NCBI RefSeq assembly: GCF_033807715.1
Contig: NC_084590.1
Coordinates: 36,297,505 to 36,361,504, forward strand
Length of the DNA: 64,000 nt
From: Cololabis saira
Lineage: Eukaryota; Chordata; Actinopteri; Beloniformes; Belonidae
Direction: 5' to 3'
Under the pieces are notes generated by a model that made no database searches, had not been told where the DNA came from, and saw only the letters and a list, made by a program, of their open reading frames with translations. Shown here in pieces: positions 43,184-54,600 of this stretch. Positions within the stretch are counted from its first letter, which is position 1, and every line of letters begins with the position of its first letter. Position numbers and translations under genes: made by a program.

Positions 43184-43400
43184 TTGATGACGTTAAAGCA
43201 AAGAAAAGTGTATTCGGACGGACGTTTTGGGTCGATCTATTTCTCAGGACTCGCCAGCATTCCTGACGCAGTCGAAGCCAATCGAGCTCGGATGAATCGA
43301 TGGACTAGACGCTCATCCACAACTTCAATCCATCTACTAAAACATGAGGCCGATGTTGATTTGTAAATGTCGTATAAAATAAACGATGTAATCAAGACTC
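43184..43400 (-). promoter_or_regulatory. tada2a: Probable tada2a 5' UTR and promoter
   Basis: Immediately upstream of the start codon. CpG dinucleotides cluster here (about a dozen in 150 bp) against an AT-rich, CpG-poor background. It has a CRE-like TGACGTTA at 43188-43195 and an inverted CCAAT box at 43278-43282. No TATA box at a useful distance. In human the ACACA gene starts head-to-head with TADA2A, so the region may fire both ways, but I found no acaca exon in this window. Confidence 0.5.
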
Positions 43401-45500
43401 AATGACTGATCCAAAAAGAAAAAGGTAAAATATTATATCTTTAAAATTATACAATTTGTAAATATTTGACTGCCCGACTGAATATGTTCATATTCATAAT
43501 TAGTTTTAAATAGAAAAAAAACAAGACCTGGAAACTTTTAAATGTATTGTCCTTCAAATCAGGCTACTATATAACATGCACCAATAAATAACATAACGAC
43601 GAACAAAACAAATAATACACTACATACAATACTAATCTAATTGAGATCTTTCTTTGTGTTTGTGTAAAATGGTAGAAGTAAAACAAGATTTGAAAGTAAA
43701 AACAACAACATATTGGGGGAAAAAAATTACCATTTATTTGTGAGAATTTACATTTTTTCTATTAATTTTCAGGGGCGAAACGTGACTGTAGTCATTCTCC
43801 ATCTCACCACAGGGTGTTGTTCTTGCACCATTTCCTGAATAAAAACAATGAAAGCCTTTAAAGTCTTTGTCTTCCTCTCACCAAAAGCCTGCAGCTGAAT
43901 ATTTTTATATATGCTGCATGTGAGTAGTGAAAAATAAAACCAGATAATAAATATTACACCTCACAGCATAACAACCCATACTGTTTTTGCCCCAATCCCC
44001 CCGTAAAGTTCTTCCAGTACTGCTTTTTGCCCTGGAATTGACCCACTTTAATATGATTTGCAATGAATATCTCAGTGCTGATATTTTCCAGCTTCTGTGT
44101 CCAGCTTTGGCCCCCTGAATCAAATAAGTCCAGCATCTCGAGTTGGCCCCAGTAACTACACATTATGAAATCTGGCAAAACAAATATCTGAAAATCTTCA
44201 TGCATAAAACTGTGGCCCTACATGCGTCAACCCCACAAAAAAAAGAGGGAAAGAAATATTCTTGAGATCTGAGTGGAATGACCCTCTGATTTACTACAGA
44301 TGTGACAAAAGCAGCAAGCTTTTGCCAGTGTTGCTTGAAACAGTGTTTCTATCTGACGTTAATCTATGCCTGTCACCTAGTTACCACATGACATTTAAAC
44401 CCTCTGACATTTGGATTTCATTCTCGTTGACGCGTTAAAATGATAACGTCTTCATTTAAATTGCTAATTCTAAATAATTTGGGGTAAACAGGAGCTTTAA
44501 ACCCATGAAGTAATTCAGCTCCCACAAGTGCAGACTGGGTTAAATCTGAATCATCTCTTCTCTTCCTGCGACCCTGAGCGTCCTCTGTGAGGACAATCTA
44601 CAGTGACAAGTGTGTTCAGTTGCAGCGTAGCCTATGTCCCATCTCCCGACCCTCTGGGGCTGCATTAGACCTCAAGGGAGAAACGCGGCTATCAAGAGAG
44701 CCTTTAGCAGGCCAGATACATGAGTAATAGCAAACTGTCCGCATGACAGGCCGTGCAGAATAAAGGGACGGTCGCACTTCCTCTCCTAGTGGAATTTCTA
44801 ACTCAGCGCCAGAAGAGTTTGTTTAAACAACCTTTTGAGACCGTTATGATTTATTTGTCTTTGAAGAGGAACTTCTCATTTCCTTGTGACAGTTTGCAGT
44901 GTGAACGTTTAGGGGATGAAGCCAAGTTTTACCCAGTTCGGTCTTAAAACAGCAGGTTCTTTCTCTTCTGGTTACAGGATGCACAACGCCTAAAGTATGT
45001 GTACTCCAAACAAATTCCTTTTTGACATCTCAGCATCTGTTTCCAAAACAGTGAGTATTAATACACTGCTGTAAAGTAAATGCCTTTATTCTTTTAAGAT
45101 ATCGTTCAGCAAAATGTCTCCATTAGTGGTTCTTTTTGTGATGAGTTAATTCATGTCAATAGATAAACTGCTGTAGTTGCAAATCCATCAAACCCTTTAT
45201 TTAACAGTATAATTACCTTTTTATATCTGATTCTGGCTACGTTTTAAAATATTGTCTGAACTGAGTCATTTGGTTGAATTTGAAAGGAGATTTTTATTTT
45301 TCTTGTCTGATACAGTATTTACAGTAGATGGTCAATAGATGTCATACCTTATTTTTCAGTTGGAGTGTAAACAAGCCAATTTTGCACCTGTTAACTGTAC
45401 TTTGGAGTATTATCGTCTTCAGATAAAAGAGGCATTGTCTGGAAGGCTTATGTTGCTCTTGGACCTGCGTATATTCTTTCCATTAACTGCCTTTAGTGTC
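43401..45500. other. Intergenic DNA upstream of tada2a, no gene seen
   Basis: AT-rich and non-coding as far as can be read. No splice-flanked coding segment matching a known protein. Confidence 0.5.
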
Positions 45501-45517
45501 ATCATTGCCCAATATGA

Positions 45518-45720
45518 TCATGGGCGCTGGCTTTTGGTGCGAATCACATCTGCTGCAATCACTTGAGTGCCAGCTGGCGCTCTGGGCTTCAAAACCAGTA
45601 GGACCACATCATCTGCAAAAATCAAAGACGCAATCGGTAGCAAGTCTAAATAAAAAACACTCCACTGCTGACTGCTCCTTGAAATTCTGTCCATGAAGGT
45701 CAGCAACAAGATAGCAGAAT
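45518..45720 (-). mobile_element. LINE reverse-transcriptase fragment
   Basis: Frame reads TFMDRISRSSQ...IASLIFADDVVLLV. FADD is the catalytic reverse-transcriptase motif and the MDRISR.S...I.SLLFADDVVLLA context is typical of fish LINEs. Short and dead. Confidence 0.7.
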
Positions 45721-45859
45721 CTTTGCATCCATGGTTAAGAACTGGTTGAAAACACAACAAGATTGTACCCACTTTTGAAATGTTACTGTGTGTGTTGTGA
45801 TGCGTGTTGAGAGGGAGTGAATGAGTGAGGGAGTATGTGTATGATGTGTGGAGATTGTG

Positions 45860-46110
45860 GGATTATGTGACTGTTTATTTTGTGATTGTTTTTAAATAGA
45901 TGTAATTTTATATTTTGTATCATAGGTCCTAGATATTTTTGTATTGTATTTTATTGTTAGAAAAGCCCAACTAGGGACAGGAGTTGCAAATTAGCAAATG
46001 CTATAAACTCTATGTGCAGAACATCAGTTGCTGTCATTGTACTGAAACTATGTTTAAACTGCATTGTCCCTATCAACTAAACCAATAAATAAATAAATAA
46101 AATAAAAAAG
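45860..46110 (+). mobile_element. LINE 3' UTR-like fragment
   Basis: Contains CTAGGGACAGGAGTTGCAAA and, about 100 bp on, GCATTGTCCCTATCAA followed by (AATA)n, a combination I recognise from CR1/Rex-like fish LINE 3' ends. GGGACA/TGTCCC are complementary and may form the 3' stem. Confidence 0.5.
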
Positions 46111-49100
46111 AAAAGCAGCTCTAGCAGATTCCAAAACAACAAACAAGTCTGATTTACAGCTGGCCTTGTACCAATCTCCCACTCCAACTGCAAAGTTACC
46201 AAATGGACACTAAAGTAGAGGGTCCCAGTACCCCAGCCTCCAAAGCAGCTACCAACTACACTCCAAATAACTACAAAAACTTTGAGAATCTTTCTTAAAT
46301 TGCCTGACTGTTGGTTTATGCCGTCTTATAGCAGTGAAATAGACCCCATCTTCACTTTTGAAAGACTCAACCTCTCTTAGCTACTGTTGTTTTATACATA
46401 ATCATATCAGTGACTTATTACCAATTCATTGAAATAACTGTATATGATATAAAATTAATATTGTTTATGATTACAGGTTAATTTAGTCTTACAGAACCAA
46501 AAAAATAACTCTCACAAAGCAATATCTTCTCTAAGAAAACTGCAACTACATGTTTTGTAGGAGACCCCATGAAGGAAGGAAACACCCCAGTGAGTCTTTA
46601 TGGATGCCTATATCATTCAGTTAAAACCTAAAGATTAATTTTCCTGGATTTGAGAGTCTCACATGATTGCTGTAAACATTAGCTGTCTGTGCTGCTTTAT
46701 GAGAAAAAGTAGTGTTCAGAAATGGTGTTTGGAATTAAAACTTCCAAAGTTTGGATCTAAGGGATCATGATTTAATAATTAAAACATCAATGTTGACACA
46801 AATTATGATGTCAATAACTGATGCGATAACTTTGAAATATAAGGATCCAATTTGAAAATAAAAATCAGATAAGCTGGCATTGCATGCTGATCAGTTTGTA
46901 TGAGGCCGGTGCCGGATCCTGCAAATTAACCTAATTAAGCATAAAGCTGAATGCAAGCCCATTAGAAATTCCAAGGTCAGCATATGTGGGAGCTTACTGT
47001 ATAAAATCACATCTTGGCAGTGAATGCAGGCAGAATCCATTATCCACGCGGACACTGACAAAGAAAATACTGCCAGCCTCCCTGAGTGACATGTGCGCTC
47101 CCCTACGAAGACGCCTGCTGCAGCACCAGCCCTCGTGGGCAGACGACCTGCTGTCTCTGCAGCCACATGCCACCCCATTCTTCTCCCTCTCTCCCACCGC
47201 CGCCGCCTGCGTTTTCACACCCGCAGTAAGAGGCCTAAAAGATGAGGGGAACCCCAGCTTCCAGGCCCCACGGTGCTCAGATGGATCAAAGACTGGGAGC
47301 CTTTGCTTTTCTGTGTTACAGACGTGTGCCAGATTACAACCCCCCCCCCCCACCCATCTCATTACATCTTTAAACACCCCCACACACACTTTCTGCCCAC
47401 CCCTTTTCTTTTTTTACCAAAGCACTTCCCAGCTGCTGTGATTTGAATATGAGGGCCCCCCTGAAGAAAAGGGGGCATCTGGCACACGCCTTAAAAGCTA
47501 CGGAAAAAAAAAAAAAACAGTGAAACTGCTCCTGTCAATAAAGTGTCCACTAACAAGATTAAACCTCTTCAGAACATAAGGAGGTAAAATGGACACAAGT
47601 CGTTGAATAAGTCTGGATAATGAGCTATGAGGAGACATCTGGAGCATGTCATGCGACAGCCTGTTTCAGCGCAGCTTTGCCTTTATTGCAACATAGAAAA
47701 TAATATTTATGAAGTTTAAAAATCAAAGATGTGGCATTAAGTGTGTAATTACTCTTTAAAGAATGCTTTTAAGTTCAGATTTATTGAGCTACCTGCCTTC
47801 ATCTATTTCACTATGACTTATTAACACACAGTTGCTCCCAAGGTTCACAGGAAGAAGCCTGTTTTAGAGGTTTTGCTTTTTTCTTAAACCCACGAGAAGC
47901 GACATGCCTGAACACCATCTTCTTGTTCTTTGTATTATGCTTTGCACCATTCTCGAGCTGAAATACACATACGGTGTAAATACTTTATAAGTAAAGCATT
48001 ACATCCCCCCAAAATGATTTAAATTCAGCAGGTGGGATGGCTCTTGTAGCTGTAACTTCCATCTGGTCTGTGAACATAAAGAGACAACAGAGTTTTATTT
48101 ATCAACACGAATCAATAAATTATATTTTGAGTAGTTTCACAAAATGCTATGAGGCTGTATATGATAGAGATGCCCAATCTTTCTATATAGTGTCGGAAAA
48201 TAGTATTAAAAATTAAAAAGCAAAAAAAAAACAGTTGTGAAAACTGAAACTACTGCATCGAGGCTAGTTTTTGTGTTTGTTGGCAACTCTTTTCTCTCCT
48301 CTCGAACCCCCAACCGGTTGAGGAAGATGGGACTCTTCATGATCTTCATTCTGATGGAGGTTTTTTCGTGTAATGATGGAATTGTTGCTCTCCGTGGTCA
48401 CCTCATCCACGCTCAAGACAGGCGATTGCACTGAAGTGAAGACTGTTTATTTCATCAGCTGTTTTCTTATGAACTGACATCATATGAAGTTTGAATTGGA
48501 CTCAGTTGGAATCAATTGAATTATAAATGTATGTTATAAACCTTGAAATGATTTTTGTCATGAACTGGTGTTGCTACAGATAAACTGACATGAATTCAAT
48601 TAGAGCAAAACAGAATAGCAATAGAGCAGTAAAAGATACAAAAACACGTTTTGAGGTAACACAGCAAAACAAGTCAAAGAAAACAAAAACTATAGATATT
48701 ATCTGCTTATGTTCAGGCATGAAAACTACTGTACATGTTCACATTTTAGAAAGCATCATGGTTTGGCCTGAAACAGACCCTCTAACATGTCCTATAACAT
48801 GTACTGGATACAAGTGTTTTCCTGGGTGATGAGGTCCATTGCAATTTATTACACAAAAAAGCTTCACACACTTACAACCACATATCCTCTTTGTGTGGAC
48901 ATTTCAATAACAGCTCTTTTGCACAGTGCCGCCTACTCACCTTAAAAAACTGCTGGATCTGCTGCAGTTGATCAAAAACAAATTTTTTTTCTTTGCCTGT
49001 TTACTGGAGGGGCCAGAAAGTCTTTTACATATAAACGACTCTAATCTTTACACAACAAGCAGCAGACATGCCTGAGAACCCCCTCCCCCATCCCCTGGGG

Positions 49101-50190
49101 TCTAAAATGACTCAGGATACAACGATATGTTTTTAAAATCATACCTGTTGTTCCTAGTTTTCATGCCCAAAGCCTTTGTGGAGAGTTTCAACTTAAATTT
49201 AAAAAAAGAGAAAAAGTTAAAGTTACGTGCATCCACAAGCAGTAACTTCCGTCCTCCAAAGTTCTCTGTTAGACCTGAATAAATGAATTAAGGCAGATGA
49301 TACTCCCTAAAATGCATCATTAGTTTATTTTTCGCTGAGCAAGTGCCCCCCCGCCCACGTGTTCCTCCTCCCTGTGCGCTCGATGGACATCGTCTCCCCA
49401 CACTGAGGTATCACTGAGGAATCAGCTCTGTGAGAGTTCATGGAGGTCAACAAGTGGGTGAGGAATGAGTGTTTCCCACACAAAGCTTCACGACACACAT
49501 GCGCTGAGGGAACATGAGTTATGCTTCAGCACACAGAGATTCAGCAAGGTCCATAAGGACCCCTCTGTCCGAGACACTTTGCTCATGTAACAGCAGCGGT
49601 GGTGGGAGAACTCCAGCAGCACTCCACTTACCAAAAACATCTTTGCTTAGGTACAAAAATATTACTCCTGCAGTACATACTTTACAAGCTCTGTTGAGAT
49701 AGGGTGCATAGGGGCTGTTTCATGACACTGTCTGTACTATTGTTCCAGTGTGTCATCATGGACTTCACACTAATTTAATATTAGACTACGGCGACTCTGA
49801 CAGACTTGCCAAATATCAATAAAGAGATTCCAAGTCCCTGGAGCGGAACATGTGTCATTGTCTCTTTTCAACAACACAATTGTCTTTGCCGCCGGTTTTA
49901 CCCACAATGCAGCCCCGCCCTTGAAAGTTTGGTCAGAAGGGCCAGTTATTTATGGCTGATTGAATTTCAAGCTCAGATGAGGACCTGCTGCGGTGAAACC
50001 CACTGTCAGTGTTTTGGGGTTTCATTTGGCCACGTTCAAATGAAAGAAAGGAGCAGTGTGGGACGTGATCAATAACTCTAAGCAGTAATTTTCTGTTTTG
50101 TAACATCATTGTGGAGGGAATTTTGCCCTCCCTTACTTACAATATTTTTTCAGCTCACTGAGGTTTGCAGGCATTATGGACAGCCCTCTT
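46111..50190. other. Intergenic DNA, no gene seen
   Basis: A GC-richer island at 47040-47300 has one open frame (from MGAYCIKS at 46986) but no splice support or family match. C-runs at 47341 and A-runs at 47503. Nothing else to call. Confidence 0.45.
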
Positions 50191-50759
50191 ATGGCCCTTT
50201 TCCACTAGTACCACCTCAGCTCGGTTCTACCCGCCACGCCCCCGTCTTGCGCTTTTCGACTGCGGGCCGAGACGCGCCAAGCCGATAATTTTTCTGTAAC
50301 CATTCTGCCGAGGTTCTAACCGGGCTGAGCCAGCACTATTTCTGACGTCATAACCCTCCACGCCACTGATTGGTCGGGGGCGGGGCCGTCAAACGTTTGA
50401 ATCAGGAAGCGGGAGTCAGCGCGAAAGCGACTCGTGGCTCGCAGCGATTTTATTATAAAGCGCAAAACGTCTGTTTGGTGATCCAACTCTGAGGCGCAGA
50501 TGTTCATAAACCTGGTGGCTGACGAGAGAATTAAAAAAGGGATGTAGAGGGGTTGTTTTACTCTCAGCCGCTCGCGGCTCCAGCTGATTTCTGATCAGCG
50601 CCGACATGAACAAAGCGGTTGCACAATCGAGTACGTCACAGCAGCTTCACCCCAACCTGCCCACTTCTCACCTGGCTGTGGAAAAACAAACGGGGACAAA
50701 ATGGGTAGAGGCGTGACGAGCCGAGTCGGGCTGAGTAAGTACTAGTGGAAAAGCGCCAT
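50191..50759. mobile_element. MITE-like element, ends ATGGCSCTTTTCCACTAGTA
   Basis: The left end and inverted right end agree at 19 of 20 positions (ATGGCCCTTTTCC versus ATGGCGCTTTTCC). Further in, GC-rich complementary motifs (CTCAGCTCGG / CGAGTCGGGC) extend the pairing. No ORF of note. The target duplication is unclear, so the superfamily is open. Confidence 0.75.
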
Positions 50760-51382
50760 TTAACTCCCTCCACAGCATCTCATTTACATTGAGATTTGGA
50801 CTTGAATGGGCCCTTGCAACCCCTTGATTAAAAAAAAGAAAGAAAAGTTAATGACAGTTTTCCTGTAGATTGCGGGTGTATTTGGGGGATCCTAATGAAA
50901 CCAAGTTTTAGCTGTCAGAAAGCTCACACAAAGTTTGGAGGACTTAGTAGACACAATAGACCGGGGTCCAAGCTGAAACTCAGGAGGCTGGAAATGTAAC
51001 AGGGACAATCTCCTTCTCTGTCCTGTCAGCTATTCATTCTACCCTGGTAGGAGCCACTGACCTGGCAAACTGACCAGTGTACCATTTTCACTGTTTGTCA
51101 ACCACTAATAACATAAAAGAAGATGACTACCATTGAGCAGGACAAAAAGAAGAACAAACAAGAATGACTAGATAAACATGGACGGGGCTGAGGTGGTCGC
51201 TTTGTTTCCATTGAACGTGTTTGCCTACACAGCAATGGTGGTGATTAATGAGAAGAGTAGACTCTACACTCAAAGGGGACATCAAGAGTGCTCAATGTCA
51301 CCTCCTGCAAATGGCATGCCCACCAAGCGCTTAATTAAAGCCATGCCCCTGCAGGCCCCAGAGCAGTGTTGCTCCCATGGAA

Positions 51383-51602
51383 CAAGGGTCTTCAATTCTG
51401 GTCCTCTTTGCCCACCTATCTTGATTGTTTTAGATGCTTTCCAGCTCTAAAACGTCTGATTCAAATACTTCAATCATCTTGTCGCCAGGATCTGCACCAG
51501 TGTGGTAATGACCAATTCATCTGACTCAGATGTATTAGAGCTGGTGAGCTTTCTAAAACATGCAGGACAGTGGACCCCAAGGGCCGGACCTGAAGACCCC
51601 TG
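51383..51602. mobile_element. 220-bp hAT-type MITE
   Basis: Ends CAAGGGTCTTCAATTCTGG and, inverted, CAGGGGTCTTCAGGTCCGG. Flanking 8-bp repeats CCATGGAA and CCATAGAA match at 7 of 8. Confidence 0.85.
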
Positions 51603-51609
51603 CCATAGA

Positions 51610-54600
51610 AGATTCAGAAAACCGTTACTGCAGGGACGTTTCAGTTAAAGGAGACACTCACTGCCGGCCGAGGCCCCCTAACCTGGACCCCGAAAAGGGA
51701 AACCTGCCTAATGTCTGCACAGTTCCCAGCTCTGGAGGGGGCAACCCAAGCCCACATCATCGTCCCTCCACCTCTGTGCTTGACAGTTGGTATGAGATGT
51801 TTGTGCTGACACTTTGCTCACTTCTATTCATCTCCATTTCAGTCTGATCCGTCCAAAATACTATTGCAGAAGGTTCCTGGTTTTATCAGACAAAACTTTA
51901 AGCTGAGCTGCGACCATCTTTTTCTCCTGGCAAGCAAGCAAGCAAGCAATGCTGATACATTTTAGCTTGTATTTGTGCTGTCATGAACTTTACCATACCA
52001 AGTGAGAGCAGTAGAGTTTCATATATAATGTCAAGCGTGGGCTTTACAGAACTTGCTAAACATCAGAATAGTAGCATTGAGATCAAATAATAAGTGCTAT
52101 TAAATAAAGTTTTGATGAGTTGCTGCTTTATTTAATAAAAGGAGAGGGATTGAAATCGTATAAAAACACTCAAAGATTGTTCTGAATTATTGTTGCATTC
52201 AACCATCGCTGGGCAAATTACAACCAGGCAGGGCTGGGAGTGGTAAAACTGGAGAGCTGAGGGGAGAAATGCATGTGGCTGAAAGGTGTGGCCACCCGCG
52301 CACACACAAATACACACACACACAAACACACACACGCTCACAGACAATGGTCACCGCTGAAGCAGAGCTGAGAATGTTAGAAAGATCTCCCTGTGTGAAC
52401 CATCTTGTTTCCTATGTACCTCTTACGGCAGAGCGGCTCTACCACAACACTGTCAGAACACATCTGTCACTGGACCCTTGATGGTTTCCACACCCGGCTC
52501 TCCCACCGCAGGCCTGTAGAGACACCGCAGGGCTGTTGTTTTAGTCTTGCTCTCAGCGTGCCTAGATCTCAGCACACAGGGGAGGACTCCCCAACATAAT
52601 ATCTCCATCAGCTTAATCTGGGGAGGGGGGAATGGCGATGTGCATTATGCCTTATCTGCACTGGTGTCCGCGAGAATGGACAGAAATACCAGTGGGAGTC
52701 ATGCAGAACAATGTAGAAAGTTTTTATAAAAGGCTGATCTGTTGGAGCTGGAGCATAAATAGCACTGAACCCTGAGGCTGCAGCCCCGTCTGCTCTGAGA
52801 AGAATAATGTCCCCCGAGCGTGACTGGTGACCTCATTGAACAGAGCTTCGTGATAATCTATAATGTCCTCTTTCTACTAGGTGCCTAAAAAATGTGTCAC
52901 GTCAACAGTGTGGTCCTCTCCCACAGCGGTATGCAGCTTGTCAATGGAGTGAAAGTATTCTTGGTTGTCACCTGCTCTTTTAGGAGTGACAGTGCTGCGA
53001 GGGCCAGTGAATGGCAGTCAGGGTCAGAGCTGGAATGCAGAAGCAACGGAGCGAGACAGGGAGATAAGACTCCCGGCTCTTACTTATAGACGCCACTCCG
53101 TCTCCTTTCCACTTCATACTACACAGCACAATATCACCAGTCCCAGTCCGGGTGGGAGAGCAGCACTGGAGGGGATCAAAGACAGCTGTTTGGTGGGAGA
53201 ATTTATTGTTTTGTTTAGTTTTTTTCCCTTCAGCTGACCGTTCATGAGGGCACAAAGTGTGTGCACTAAACAGTAGGGTGACACAGCTGACACGTAGTTG
53301 TCTTCTCGCAGACATCACAGGCCCAGCTGGAGGCAAGGGGAGTAATCTTGCAAGTACATCCCAGTGGGAAGGAGTGCTGAATCAGGCGACACCAGTGACT
53401 GAAAGCAAGAAGGCTGTGGGAAATTAACTTAACAGGAAACATGAATCTGAATTATTGAGTGTTATTTCAGTGGCAAACATGTCAGGTTGACTTACACCAG
53501 TTTGTCACAGCATTAGTGTTTTTAACGGGGCTGCAGCCAATTCTTCTCATCCTTTTAACACCTACTTACCACAAAGTCCATTTGTCAAGGTTGGAAAAAT
53601 CTAGCAGTCTTAAACTGTCAGATCATTTGTTGGTTTTCCGATCTGGAGACGTTGAGTAAAAACATCTAAATCTTCATGTTTTTAGTTTTTTTTTGTGTCT
53701 GTGTGAACGTGCGTTTGTTTGTTTAACGAACTACTCCATCATATGGGACACTTGGATACCCAGAAGAATTTCCTAATTGGTTTCACAGATATACGTCAAA
53801 CGACCGCACCACACTGACATGTGGCAGCACGCTTTGTGTTAAAAACTACATGCTGCACAGTATCACATGAATTCCCCGGTTAAAACACTAAAATCCACAA
53901 TCAAATTTGGAGCTTAGCTCTAATAATATCTATATAATTCTTTTTTTCATAGTTTTCATTAGATATAGGTAACACATACTTAGTACGCTTCAAAAGAAGA
54001 TCATGGATTTGACAATCATCCCAACAAATCAGAAATCAGTCTCAGGTGTTGCTACCTTTGTGTTTTGTGTAATCCATCACCGCGGTAACGATAACAATGG
54101 AGTAGAGGCTGGTTGCTTTTGTTTGTAGCCCCATTTGAGATACACATGTGCAAGCTTATTGGAGGTTTAAGCACGACATATGACCACAATCACCTCACTA
54201 ACAGTCTGAGCAATACATCACTGAGATGGGAAAACTTAAACTAATATTGGATATTCATGATGCACCCAACATATGCTACTTTTTCTTTTTTTCTCTTACA
54301 TTAACTGCTTCTAGAGCACTAAAATTGGGGTTTTAAAGCTTAATCCTATCGTAAATTAAGAATGAAGCCGTTTTAACGTCAACCCTGCTGTGCTTTAATG
54401 TGCAGACCTATTGAGATAACCAAAATTAGAGGGGTCACTACAAGTCATAAAGAATTGAAGATCACTATACGTTTTACACCACTAATCAGCCATATTGACT
54501 TGTCCCCTCTCTCACGTGCATGCTCACATCAGCTGATGCTTTCAGATGGACGGATTCAGTGTGTCTCATCTGGAACTGAAAGAGCTAAAATACTGTACAA

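Noticed and set aside
46986..47441. 151-codon plus ORF in a GC-richer island
   Set aside because: No family match, no splice-site pairing, and overlapping open frames on the other strand from base composition.
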